Source: Rhipicephalus microplus (lineage: Eukaryota; Arthropoda; Arachnida; Ixodida; Ixodidae). Taken from it: a stretch of 64,000 nucleotides of DNA. Under the pieces are notes generated by a model. That model was not told where the DNA came from, made no database searches, and saw nothing but the letters and a program-made list of their open reading frames with translations. A program made the position numbers and the translations under genes. The stretch is from NCBI RefSeq assembly GCF_043290135.1, contig NC_134710.1:255613592-255677591 (forward strand). The letters are read 5' to 3'. Shown here in pieces: positions 22,233 through 32,582 of the stretch (within the stretch, counting starts at the first letter, position 1; the number at the start of each line of letters is the position of its first letter).

Positions 22233-23860
22233 ACGGTGTTAGAAGTAGTTTAGGTGGACCGACGGCACTTCTGGAAGCGAAGAACTTCTGTCGCCGTTTT
22301 TCGGAGAGGGTCTGAGATGGCACCTCAATGACCGTGGCTCAGGTGTACTATTGTACATTGTAGGCGTATGTCACTTCGGGGCCGCGAAAGCAACTCGGGA
22401 AAAAAAAACTTTTGCATTTGTTTGATGACGAGTGCAAAATTAAATAAATTGATAAAAGCGGCGAACAATTACCGGGACATTTTAATGATACAGCGTATAG
22501 ATATCCATGGAAAATGTTTCTTACACCACATCGAAGGTTTGAGATGGGAGCATATGTTTTCGCATTCACAAACATCCCATCGTGAGTTAAACATGAGACC
22601 GTAAAGTCTCGTGTAATTATGACAAATGTTAGTTCTTGGTTGAAGTAGTGTTTACGAAGTTGTTAGACTAAATAACTATCATGTCTACTTTATGTTAGAT
22701 GGAAATGAGAGGTTATAGTTATTTAACACAAAGTCAATAGTCAAATCATTATACACCTTTATCGCCGGCGTGGTTATGATATTTTCGCTCAGCTTCTTTA
22801 AAAAAAGTAAATAGCACGGCATTAGGGTGCCTAAGTTCTCCTTTTCTCTTCGAAAATACAAGAGCTGATGCAGCTCTTGACACATGAAATGTCTCAGTCA
22901 GCCCAAGCTTGCAACAATTTATATTTTTTTCGGCAAAGAAGCCCGCATACATAATAAATTATGCAGTCGGTAACGCTGTCTGATGCAGGCATTGAGTTAA
23001 ATACATCGTCGCACTCAATCTCACCTTGCACCAAGCCGTCAAGCCTGTTCTTAAGCTCATCTAAGCCTGACTGGCCGGTCAGATTCTCGTTGTGTTAAAT
23101 CCCACAAGCGTCGCTCTTCACTAGGACGTAACTGGCAATTCGCGTACTTGGGTGAGTTAACGAGACTGTAAATGGATAACATGCTGTATAATTGCAAAAT
23201 CGTCAGCAAGCATAAATGTTCATTTTGGCCTCCAGCTTGGCGTAACACCAAAACACTTTTCTGAAACATTTTCGCTAAACTTTGCTGCTAACACAGATTT
23301 GAAGCCGCATTTATTTAATAAGTAGACGGACAGCTCAATTGTCGACAGAATAGTCACTCGCAAGCCCACAGCAGTGGTTCGTGAAAAAAAATTGAGGATC
23401 AATTCGTTGTGCGTTCACTTCATTGTAGAAAGGACTATAGCACTTCAACATACTTTCCGCCAAATATTAGACCTCCCATATGATATCTGCGATACATGAC
23501 ATCAAAAACTTTGTTAATTCGCACTGTGAAATCGACTTTTTCTGTGCATGTGTTGCAGCCAGATTTGCACTGGGGCACAAAACACTTCTTTCCCATTTCA
23601 CGACTTGCTCACACGAACAGCATGGACTCTCATCGTGCACTTACAAAGAACAACAACAAAAACAAGAGTGCAACGTGACGACAACTGCTTTCTCTCAACA
23701 ACACCATGGTCTGAATGGTGCCCGCTTGCCACTAACACGACTGTGAGCCACGTGACTGCTCCTGCCATCTCACGGCGTGGTGGAGCGGAGGAACCAAAGT
23801 TGAGCGCAGCGAGCGCGCTGCGGTGGCAATCCGTCGTCCCACCTATACTTCTAAAACCGT
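22233..23860 (-). mobile_element. P-superfamily-like transposon inserted in Gypsy RT
   Basis: The element is about 1.63 kb with imperfect inverted repeats; the outer ends read acggtgttagaagta on the left and, reversed, acggttttagaagta on the right. Weaker similarity extends inwards for about 100 bp (for example gagatggca). The host RT motif ttcaggagt is present at both flanks (22224-22232 and 23862-23870), a 9-bp duplication, or 10 bp with one mismatch. The minus strand holds remnants of a THAP9/P-type transposase C-terminal region. P elements normally make 8-bp duplications, so the 9-10 bp is slightly off and the exact boundary may shift by a base or two. A large 5' part of the transposase gene is missing, so it is non-autonomous. 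Confidence 0.78.
22690..23402 (-). pseudogene. THAP9/P-type transposase C-terminal remnant
   Basis: Reading leftwards: TAVGLRVTILSTIELSVYLL and CGFKSVLAAKFSEN, then RQAGGQNEH with LTILQLYSMLSIYSLVN, then DGLVQGEIECDDVFNSMPAS near 23030, IIYYVCGLLCRK near 22950, KGELRHPNAVLFTFFKEAE and VYNDLTIDFVLNNYNLSFPS. These match, from memory of the family, the C-terminal part of P-element/THAP9 transposases. Frameshifts separate the blocks near 23240, 22930 and 22760. The catalytic N-terminal half and THAP domain are absent. This transposase type would cut and paste the element, but this copy cannot make it. Confidence 0.75.
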
Positions 23861-23870
23861 GTTCAGGAGT

Positions 23871-24306
23871 CAAGCTGTCCCTGGGAAGCTCCTGTCATAT
23901 TGGTAAAAAAAATTGTGTTGACTACCACCGTCTTAACGCCGTCACAAAAAAAGACGTGTATCCGATACCACGCATCGATGATGCTGTTAATTGTCTGAAC
24001 ACGGCCGCATACTTTTCGTCTATTGACCTAAGGTCTGGATACTGGCAGATAACAATGTATCCGTCTGACAGAGAGAAGACTGCTTTTGTCATGTCTGATG
24101 GGTTATTCGAATTTAACCTTGTGTCATTTGGCTTATGTAGTGCCCCAGCTACCTTCGAGCGATTCTTGAACTCCAACCTACGCGGTCTCAAATGCGAGAT
24201 ATGTATGTGTTACTTCAACGACGTAATCATTTTTGGCAAGACATTCCACAAGCACCACCATCGGATTAGCGTTGTTCTAGATTGCGTCAAACAAGCAGGT
24301 CTCATT
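23871..24306 (+). pseudogene. Gypsy RT, middle segment with lost catalytic Asp
   Basis: The frame carries VDYHRLNAVTKKDVYPIPRI, AAYFSSIDLRSGYWQITM and EFNLVSFGLCSAPATFERFL, the RT palm. The catalytic loop reads CYFNDVIIFGK; the first of the two usual aspartates is asparagine, so polymerase activity would be lost. The first catalytic aspartate, in SSIDLRSGYW, remains. The segment ends where the LINE inserts at 24307 and continues at 33023. Confidence 0.87.
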
Positions 24307-24699
24307 TCCATCCTGGGAATGGTGCCGGGCACGACACCATTCCCAGGATGGAAATCTTACGTCCATTGCCTTTCCAGGTCGCCTTTACCTGGAGCGTATG
24401 TTCTGGACTGCTCGGTTCGTGCAACGTAGCTGCAGAAGATTCCCCTCCAGGATGGCTGCAATGGTTGCAGAGGATGGAGGATGCCAAGTTTGGAACCAGC
24501 CGGGCAGCTCATCTGGCAACATGGACACAGCACAACTGCGTTGGACGCTGCTGACGCCCTTCATAATCGTCAGTCAGCAGCCGCTTCTTCCGGGCACGAC
24601 ACCATTCCCAGGATGGAAAGCTTACGTCCATTGCCTTTCCAGGTTAGTTCCCTGAAAGGTGCTACTTGTGTTAAATCCAATATTTATTGTTTGTTGGCG
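24307..24699 (+). promoter_or_regulatory. LINE 5' leader with hairpin and 53-bp direct repeat
   Basis: A perfect inverted repeat of at least 18 bp occupies 24307-24324 and 24335-24352, with a 10-nt loop. A 53-bp block beginning cgggcacgac and ending cctttccaggt appears at 24326-24380 and again at 24591-24643, with a single-base difference in most of its length. CR1-type LINEs carry internal promoters in such leaders. The promoter role is inferred from position only. Confidence 0.6.
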
Positions 24700-25550
24700 G
24701 TGTCGTGCCCACGAGACCTAGAAGATGTGTTTAAGCGATTTATAGTTTGTGCCTCGGAAATGTGTTATGCCTTGTCTGCCTTAACACTTATGTTGTCTGG
24801 CGATGTTGAGCCAAATCCTGGACCAATGACTAAAGCTCAAGAAGAGGCATTTTCTGCTGCTCTAGACACAATTCAAAAACTGGAAGAAGCACAAGCAGGC
24901 TTGCTTTCCGAGCTAACTATAGTGCAAAAGCTGGTCATACTGCTGCTCAGAAAAGGATTGATAAGCTAGAAGAAATGCAGAAAACACTTCTCGCAGAGCT
25001 TAATATTTCGAAAATGAAACAGGAAGCCGTTAAAGGTGAAATTAGGTTCCTGAACGCAAAGATTGCTTCACTGTCACTTGCTTCTACGTCTGGAAGCAGC
25101 TAGGGTGATGCCGAAGCTAGTGCTAACGCCCTTCGCAGTGTATCTGATGGCTTGGCCATACCTCTTCTCGGTGCGAAGACACTGAGAACAAAATGCGACG
25201 CTCGAACTTGCTTTTCTTTAACATTGCGGATGACGAAAAAGAAGATTGGGCTTTGTCTGAGCAGAAAATTGTGGAATTCTGTTCACAAAAGCTGGACATT
25301 AACTTATCAAGCACAAATTTCGAAAGAGTGCACAGGTTAGGCAAAGATGCTGACAGCAAAAAGAGGCCTATCATTGCGAAAATGACCTTCTATACGGACA
25401 AAGAGCGCATCTTGCCCGCTGCAAGAAAACTTAAGGGGTCCAAGTTTTCCATTCGGGAAAACTTCTCTCCTGCTACGCGAGAGGCAAGAAGAAAGCGTAT
25501 CGAATTCGCCAAGGCCAGAAAAAATTTTAAAGCTATCTGTTGACATATTG
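24700..25550 (+). pseudogene. LINE ORF1 with N-terminal 2A-like motif
   Basis: The frame at 24700-24969 has a hydrophobic leader (YALSALTLMLS) followed by GDVEPNPGP at 24799-24825. This fits the 2A ribosome-skipping consensus Asp-Val/Ile-Glu-x-Asn-Pro-Gly-Pro, and an ATG follows at once. A Glu/Gln-rich coiled coil comes next (QKLEEAQAGLLSEL). Frame changes near 24960 and a stop near 25104 follow. A second block at 25193-25543 has RRSNLLFFNIADDEKEDW, NFERVHRLGKDADSKKRP and FSIRENFSPATREARRKRI, the RNA-binding type domain of CR1/L2 ORF1 proteins. ORF1 would coat the LINE RNA. The 2A site would separate the leader from ORF1 during translation. This copy is broken. Confidence 0.8.
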
Positions 25551-25639
25551 CGCATAGATGATGTAACATACGTGTACGACCACGCAACAAGCACGGTAGT
25601 GCGACTAGGCAGATAGCTAAGGCGTGGTACTCGCACCGG

Positions 25640-26240
25640 TAAATTCAAGCAGGCACCTGAGCCTCAGAATTTACCATCACTCACCATATCATTTGCTAAT
25701 ATTCGCAACCTTCTGCGAAAGCTCGACCAGGTCTGTTCCTTCTTTGATAACACGGGTTCTGACACAATCATCTTCACTGAGACATGGCTTCATGCAGATA
25801 TTTCAGGCAATGAAATTAGTCCTTTACAAGATACCTATAACATTTACCGTTGAGATCGCGTTAACAGAAGGGGTGGAGGCGTAATTATAGGCATTGAAAA
25901 GGCAATAACCTATTATCTAATGGCGTCTGCTACAAATATAGAAATTTTATGGGTTGTTTGCAGAACTCGATTTGAGAAATTATTGATTGGTTGCTGCTAT
26001 CGCCCTCCTGACACTAATCCATCATTTCTAAGCGACTTACGATGCACCATAACTCATGCTGTTAAGAAGTGTCCAACTGAGCTCATTTATTTATTTGGCG
26101 ACTTTAATTTTCCTTCAATAAACTGGAAGCTTCTTTCATCTAATTGCCATGTCTCCACTGCGTTAACATTAGATTTTAACTTAGCCCAGATCATAAGCCA
26201 ACCCACTCGTGACTCGAATATACTTGACTTGGTATTAACA
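25640..26240 (+). pseudogene. LINE apurinic endonuclease, 5' part
   Basis: The shifted frames give SFANIRNLLRKLDQVCSFF, DTIIFTETWLHADISGNEIS (catalytic Glu), NRRGGGVIIGI and LIYLFGDFNFPSINWKL (catalytic Asp and Asn), then SQPTRDSNILDLVLT. These are the ordered motifs of the LINE endonuclease that nicks the target. Stops near 25855 and 25885 break the frame. The last catalytic box (SDH) lies beyond the antisense insertion, near 30436. Confidence 0.82.
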
Positions 26241-26362
26241 ATGGCTTTACAGGAAGTGCATATTGAATTGTTACAATATGACAATACAAATATCAAATAC
26301 TCAATTATACATAAACAATATTGGAGGTTAACAAAGGCAGACGAGAAGACTTACGTCTTCTC

Positions 26363-26644
26363 ATACATCATAATAATACATCATAATAATAGTACATCCT
26401 AATACGTAAAATAAAAGGGGTGATCAAAGAGGTGTATAAGGGCAAATCTGAAATAAAAAATACATTTATGTAAAAATGGTGAAAATAAACGAAGTAACAG
26501 TATGTAGGAAAAACGAAATTATGCGTACAGTGTAACAGCAAAAAAAAAAAGTGAACAAGAGGCATACAAAGGGAAAACAGGAGCAAAAAAAACGCACTGA
26601 TGTAAAAAAAAAGTTATACAGAAGTAAGGATGATACAGGAGGCT
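26363..26644 (-). other. 3' UTR and terminal repeat of the antisense LINE
   Basis: This region follows the last ORF2 residues (DQLHAAQL, stop at 26644). It is A-rich in the plus sense and ends in two or three units related to catcataataata. Beside it, 26343-26362 forms a perfect 8-bp hairpin GAGAAGAC/GTCTTCTC with a 4-nt loop. Confidence 0.65.
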
Positions 26645-28369
26645 CATAACTGGGCCGCATGTAGCTGATCTTCAAGCAATGTTAAAAAGGAAGATAACGT
26701 CGCGCTTGTTGCTACTCTAGGATCCAGCCTGTTCCATTCATGTGTCATTAAAGGAAAAAATGAATATTTATGACTTTCCGTATGGATGACATGCTCATGT
26801 AATGATAATGCGTGTTTGTGCCGCATTTGTCATGTTTGGGTTAAAGATAAGTATTTGGAACTGTCAATCATTATGTCTTTGTGAATTAGCTGGTACACCA
26901 TTTTTAATCGCGCAAGCTTGGCTCGGTTTTGTAAGGTAAGGATACCGGCCTGTTTTAGTAATTCTGTGGGTGAATCTTTTAGCCTATATTTATTATAAAT
27001 GCATCTTAGTGCCTTCCTTTGGACTGCTTTGAGTTTGTAAATGAGTTCTTTAGTGGAAGGAAAAAAAAAACAACGTTAGCGTACTCCAAAGTTGATCTGA
27101 CAAAAGTTTGGTATGCTAATAGCTTTGTGGTAAGGGGGGGGGGGGGGCTAGTCTCAGCCATCTATTTAAAAAAAAAAACAATTTTTTCAGTGCAGACGAG
27201 GTGACGTTGCTTACGTGGCGTTCCCATCTAAAGTCATGGGTTAGTGTTAAGCCAAGGTATTTATACTCTTTCACTGCGCTGAGTGTGGCGCTGCCTATAG
27301 TGTAGTTAAAATCAGATGTGTGTTTTATTCTCGTTATTGATAGGACAGCTTATTTTTTAACGTTCAGTGTCATTTGCCATTCTTTACACCATTTGAATAC
27401 TAAAGATAAAGAGTTGTTTAATGCAAGATGGTCACTATAAGAGTCAATTACTTTGTATAAAACGCAGTCATCAGCGAAAAGTCTGACGCTGACAGGAATA
27501 TTACAAGGCAGATCATTAATGTATATAAGAAATAAAATTGGAGCCAGAACGCTTCCTTGTGGAACTCCGGATCTTACGCTAGATTTATGGGAATGTTGCC
27601 GGCTGACTTCTACAAACTGGGTGCGGTCACTAAGATAATCTTTTATCCAATCTACAATGGGCCCTTTCCCCAAGGTTAGTTCGAGTTTATGAATTAGTTT
27701 GTCATGTGATACCCGGTCGAAAGCTTTTGAAAAGTCTAAAAAGATAAGACCGATTTGTTTCTGTAGGTCGACAATCAGCGATACATCGTGTACAAGTTCA
27801 AGTAGTTGCGTGACTGTGGAGACACCTTTTCGAAATCCATGCTGACAGGGTGTTAGCATTTGTGTATTTTCAAGGTGTTTAGTTATGTGCTTTAAGATGA
27901 TGTGTTTCAACAGTTTGCAGGCTGTGCATGTCAGTGAGAGGGGTCTGTAGTTAGAGGGTTTGGTTTTACTTCCTGATTTATGAATAGGTTTTACTTTAGC
28001 TGTTTTCCAGTCGTTAGGGAGGGTCCCTGACGACAATGATTTGTTAAAGATTATTAATAGGTACTTGGCCATCCACTCAGCGTATCTGCGAAGGAATGCA
28101 TTTGATATATTGTCAGGTCCTGATGATTTCTTAGAATCTAGTTTGAGCAGCAAATTAAGTATGGATGCTTCAGTTATTAATAGCTGATCTAGAGGCTTTA
28201 ATTCCGACGGACGTGTCTGTAATAGTGTGCCGTCATCCTCCGTGAAGATAGAGCAGAAGTAGTCATTAAGCAGGTTAGCAGACCTTCGGTTGTCTACATC
28301 TATCGTTCCGTCATCATTGCGAGTTTTCGGGTTTATGTAGTTCCAGAACTTCGTTGGGGCTGATTTCAA
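26645..28369 (-). pseudogene. LINE reverse transcriptase, mostly open
   Basis: The frame at 28369-27350 carries SKKSSGPDNISNAFLRRYAE, KVKPIHKSGSKTKPSNYRPL, GFRKGVSTVTQLLELVHD, IGLIFLDFSKAFDRVSHDKL, RSGVPQGSVLAPILFLIYIN and VRLFADDCVLYKV, the ordered RT motifs. Both catalytic aspartates of FADD and the aspartate of FLDFSKAFD are present. A stop near 27350 is followed in frame by YLGLTLTHDFRWERHVSN, AVQRKALRCIYNKYRLKD and WNRLDPRVATS, the thumb and C-terminal parts. The enzyme copies LINE RNA at the nicked target. Confidence 0.88.
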
Positions 28370-28466
28370 AAAGTTAGTGAGCGTGTTTGTGAAGTAGAAT
28401 TGCTTAGCTGTCTTATTTTTTATTTCATGTATTCAATAGCCGTGCTGAGATCGTGCTGTGTGTATT

Positions 28467-29420
28467 TTATAGGTTGGTTTTCAGCAGTTTTCTCATCCTC
28501 TTTACTTTACGTTTGGCGTGTACAACATCGCGCGTAATCCATGGATTACGCTTATTAGGCTGCTTCTTTCTAATCGGCACGTACTTATTTATACAATGAG
28601 AAATGATCGCTTTTAGCGCGAGCCACAAGGCATCGATGTCGGTACTGTTGTTACGGGAAAGTTCAACAAACGATTCATACTCATCAGCAAGGTGATCAAG
28701 TATATTAGTGTCCTCAGCTTTACTGTAGTCTGGGTACGCGACTATTTCTTGAGGGGTAACAGTGTCATAAAGGGGTACGGTGCAAGATGTGATCTTGTGA
28801 TCGGAAATACCATCTAGAAGACATAAATTAGTTTCTTCGCTTATGAAGTGATGGCTGAGAAATATTAGGTCTAATATGGAAGAGCTGGATTCCTGTATAC
28901 GTGTAGGTTCAGTTACTATTTGTGAAAGGTTGAACGATAACATAAAATCAAATAACATATCCGCACAGGATGAATGATGCTGCATTGTGTGCCAGTCAAC
29001 ATCAGGCGCGTTAAAATCACCTGCTATTATTAATCTGGATGACGGCGCATGTCGTTCTGTGTACTCATGCAATCGGCGTATACTGTCAAAGTCGGACGAA
29101 GGACTGCGATATACGCAACCAACGACTGCAGTGCACACATCATAGCTCAGCTTACAAAAGATAGCCTCAGCGCCCGCAACATCGGGTAACACTAAAAACG
29201 GAATATCTTTTTTGACTAGAATGGCCACACCTCCGCCTCGTGTCGTTCGGTCTTTCCGGATGATAGCGTAGTTGGGAGGGGCTATCTCATCATCTTTAAT
29301 ATCTCCTGTTAGCCAGGGTTCCGTTAGTGTTACAAAATTGGGCTCAAACGTAAGAAGCAAGGCTTCAAGGGAGTCTGTTTTTTTCAATATGCTACGGGCA
29401 TTTATGTTCAAAAAGGACAT
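28467..29420 (-). pseudogene. LINE endonuclease domain (start of ORF2)
   Basis: The frame starts at MSFLNINARSILKKTDSLEA at 29420, just after the ORF1 stop, and stays open for 317 codons. It shows TLTEPWLTGDIKDDEI (Glu), DRTTRGGGVAILV, YRSPSSDFDS, IIAGDFNAPDVDWH (Asp, Asn), SSSILDLIFLS and DGISDHKITSC (Asp, His), the full set of endonuclease motifs. It ends at RMRKLLKTNL, where a frameshift separates it from the RT. The fold nicks genomic DNA to prime LINE reverse transcription. Confidence 0.88.
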
Positions 29421-29428
29421 GTGGGATG

Positions 29429-30424
29429 TTAGTTTCGGCGGGAGCGAAGGTTTCGATAGCTTCGCTGCTGGTTTTTTGTGTCAGGATTGACGGAAGCAGA
29501 TTTCAAGGGAACTACAGTATTATTCTCCTCGTCCCAGTAGAACATATCTCCGTTTATTCGCAGTTTATCATAAGTTAGACTCACTTTGTCGCCAAATTCT
29601 TTCCTTGATTTGGCAAAATTCCACAATGTTCTTCGCAAATCCCGTACGCGTGGTGAAAAGTCTTCGGAAATAGAGAATCCTGACCCCTTCAACTTGGAAC
29701 AATTTTTCAAGATTTTTGTTTTGTCCCTAAAATCGAGAAGTTTGAGAATTACTGGTCTTGTTTTAGAAGCATCTGGCCTGCCTAGTCTGTGAATACGTTC
29801 GATACTTACAGCATCATGCTTGAGAGTGTTTTTAAAAACCTTTTCATTTACTGCAAATTTTAACGTGTCTTCGCTTTCTTTGGCTTCTTCTGGCATACCA
29901 TATACTAATAAATTTGATCGTCTGGAGCGATTTTCGAGGTCGTCCAGTCTTAGTTCTAGTGTTGAAACGACTTTCTGTAGGTTAGTGACCATTTCTGCGC
30001 AAGACGAAATCTTGTTATCCAGGGTTGTAAGCTGTTCTAGTTTCTTGTCTATTGCGTTTAGGCGTTGTTACTTAATTTCTTTTAACTCCTTTAGGATTTG
30101 TTGTAGTTGCCGTGAAATTTCCGGTGTGTCAGAACCCGGGTTGGATTCTACATCACCGGCTAGTAGCAATAATTTGGCGAGATGCACTATGTCAAAGCAA
30201 AGTTCACACAGCAGCCCAGGGCACGGCAGCACAATTAAACAAGGCTCGTTTGAACGCATGCAATGCTGAAAGCGTTTTCTCACCTGCGCAATTAACACAA
30301 ACGGGTTATCCATGTGCCTTTGCGGCCAGGTGCCGTGCCCTATGGCCCACGGAAATGTGTCGTCTCTTCTTATAGCACGAAGGGCTCGGTGCGCCACCAT
30401 CGCCACCCTCGCCGAATATAACAT
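29429..30424 (-). pseudogene. LINE ORF1 with degenerate 2A-like motif
   Basis: The N-terminal frame (30424-30068) has a run of leucines, KLLLLAGDVESNPGS, at 30131-30170. It resembles a 2A ribosome-skipping sequence with the last proline changed to serine. A single stop near 30068 follows KEIK. The same frame continues with a coiled coil (TTLDNKISSC, NLQKVVSTLELRLDDLENRS), RRSNLLVYGMPEEAKES, VSIERIHRLGRPDASKTRPV and FSISEDFSPRVRDLRR, the CR1/L2-type ORF1 core. The stop and the altered 2A end suggest inactivity, but the core is well kept. Confidence 0.82.
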
Positions 30425-31126
30425 ACATAGATGGCTTCAGCGACCACCGGTTAATTCAAATGATTCTTAACGTCCCATTTCGTCTCGCTGGAGCTAAAAC
30501 AAAAACAATTCGCGATTATAATAGAGGTAATTACATTGTTATAAATGATGAATCATGCACGTTCTTTGAGAGCGTACTTTTACCATCCTTTCATAATCGA
30601 TCCGTAGAAAACAAATGGACACTCTTCAAAAACAAGTTAGCTTCATTGGTTAGTGAACATATTCCTACAATCAAAACAGCAAATGATAAACAAAATCCAT
30701 GGTTTAATAAAGCACTTAACAGATTAAGAAATAAAAAAAAGATTGTACGCGGCGGCTAAACGCGCGCAAACTGCTGCTTCATGGCAAAGGTATAGAGACT
30801 TCTTGAATAGCTACTGCTCCGCGGTACGCATCGCCCGTGATAAGTATTTTTCTCATGATCTACCGTCACGGTTCACCACTAACGCTAAGAATTTTTGGAA
30901 ACAAGTGTGCCCAGAACGTCACGATAACAAAATAACGTTGCAAATTGACGACCACATTCCTATTCCAGATCAAGACTGTCCTAACGCTTTCAATACTTTC
31001 TTTACATCAGTTTACACCACTGAAGATCATACAAACATCCCCGATGTAGCCGATCTTGACTATCCTTTTTTGCAGCCCATTGAAATCACTGTTGACGGAA
31101 TCGCATCTATAATAAATAATCTTTAA
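30425..31126 (+). pseudogene. Host LINE: endonuclease end and linker
   Basis: The host frame resumes with TYIDGFSDHRLIQMILNVPF at about 30428, giving the last catalytic Asp-His of the endonuclease. It runs through WFNKALNRLRNKKKIV to a frameshift near 30743 at an A run, then AAAKRAQTAASWQRYRDFLN, KNFWKQVCPERHDNK and IPDQDCPNAFNTFFTSVYTT up to a stop at 31126. The linker is typical of CR1-like ORF2. Confidence 0.82.
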
Positions 31127-32582
31127 CTGTCCACGTCAGCGGGCGTTGACGAGATTAACACCAAGATACTAAAAAGTACAGCCTCACCCTCGAGTAAAAT
31201 ATTATGTCACATCTTTCAGAAATCACTATCAACAGGACAGCTTCCACATGACTGGAAAATTGCAAAGGTCATCCCCGTGTTTAAAAGCGGCAATAAAAAC
31301 TCACCTCAAAATTACAGACCCATTTCTCTGACATCCATCTGCTGTAAGATGCTTGAGCATATAATCGCCTCCCATATTTACAATCACTTAGAGCAGAATG
31401 ACTTTTTCTTCCCTAACCAACATAGATTTAGAAAGGCCCTATCATGCGAAACACAGCTTTTTGAATTCACGACTGGCCTACATCATTACTTAGATCTAAA
31501 CTTGCAAATTGACTGTCTCTTTCTGGATTTTTCCAAAGCTTTCGATCGTGTTGCTCACTGCCACTTAATCACTAAACTCTCTTCTTTGTGTATAGATTCA
31601 TCAACTCTCTCATGGATACAGAACTTTCTTACTAACCGGCAGCAATTCACCATTGTTAATGACTTTTCACCCCACTTTCATACGTTTGTTCTGGTGTGCG
31701 CAAGGGAGTGTTCTTGGTCCACTGCTTTTTCTTATTTATATTAATGACTTACCAAGTAAATTATCCTCACAAGTGCGCATTTTCGCTGATGACTGTATAA
31801 TTTACCGAGCAAAAACTAGTACTTGTGACCACGTAATAATTCAAAATGACCTCGACCTCATCAGCAATTGGTGTAATAGTTGGCTAATGTCCCTTAATTC
31901 AAGTAAATGTAATGTCCTTTTCTCGCAAACATTCTAACTCTGAGTTTTCTTACTCTATTAATGGCAACCACGTATCCAGTGTTGACTCTTTTAAGTATTC
32001 AGGTGTAACCTCACATCTAACCTTTTCTGGACTACCCACATCACCAACATCTGCAGTGACGCCTCACGATCATTAGGCTACATACGCCGCAATCTACGTA
32101 AGACGCCCACAAATATACGTGCTTTAGCTTACGTAACATTTGTTCGCCCTCAGTTAGAATTTGCTTCTGCAGTTTGGTCCCCTCATTACAGCTATTTAAC
32201 CAACATGCTGGAATCGATCCAGAATAGAGCTGCTAGATTCATCTCACAAAACTACGACCATAGCGCAAGCATAACACAAATTAAGAAAAACTCATCACTT
32301 TCCCTTTTGAGCAGCCGACGTGATCTAAACCTTTTTTCATTATTCCATAAATACGTACATGAAACAAGGCCATTATCATTGACATTGCAAACATCTGCAT
32401 TCACATCGAAGAGACTAAATAATCATCTTTCATTCACACGCATATACGGTAAAACATACATTTTTAACTCATCTGCACTCCCCCGTGTCATCCGCATGTG
32501 GAACAGCCTTCCAAATGAAATCGTTTCAGAACGCAATCGGGAAAAATTCCGGCACCTTTTACTCACCCATTTACAAGATTAA
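31127..32582 (+). pseudogene. Host LINE reverse transcriptase and C-terminus
   Basis: The motifs read STSAGVDEINTKILKSTAS, VIPVFKSGNKNSPQNYRPIS, NQHRFRKALSCETQLFEFTT, DCLFLDFSKAFDRVAHCHLI, CAQGSVLGPLLFLIYINDLP and VRIFADDCIIYRAK. Both aspartates of FADD and the Asp of FLDFSKAFD remain. Frameshifts lie near 31690 and 31940; the last section, 32205-32582, has ESIQNRAARFISQNYDHS and WNSLPNEIVSE before the final stop. Confidence 0.87.

Larger units (their letters stand above)
26363..30424 (-). mobile_element. CR1-like LINE inserted antisense in the plus-strand LINE
   Basis: The element is about 4.06 kb. On the minus strand it has ORF1 (30424-29429), an endonuclease-RT ORF2 (29420 to about 26644) and a 3' end of short repeats made of attattatgatg-like units at 26363-26395. 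Eight bases separate the ORFs. Structure and motifs fit CR1/L2 LINEs. It is better preserved than the host LINE and was inserted later. One stop in ORF1, a frameshift near 28470 and a stop near 27350 show that it is also inactive. Target duplications were not found, in part because the left junction is blurred. Confidence 0.85.

Noticed and set aside
23548..23870. Reading frame linking the P-like element with the Gypsy RT at its right end as one gene
   Set aside because: The first part lies inside the TIR element and has no similarity to RT; the join is accidental.
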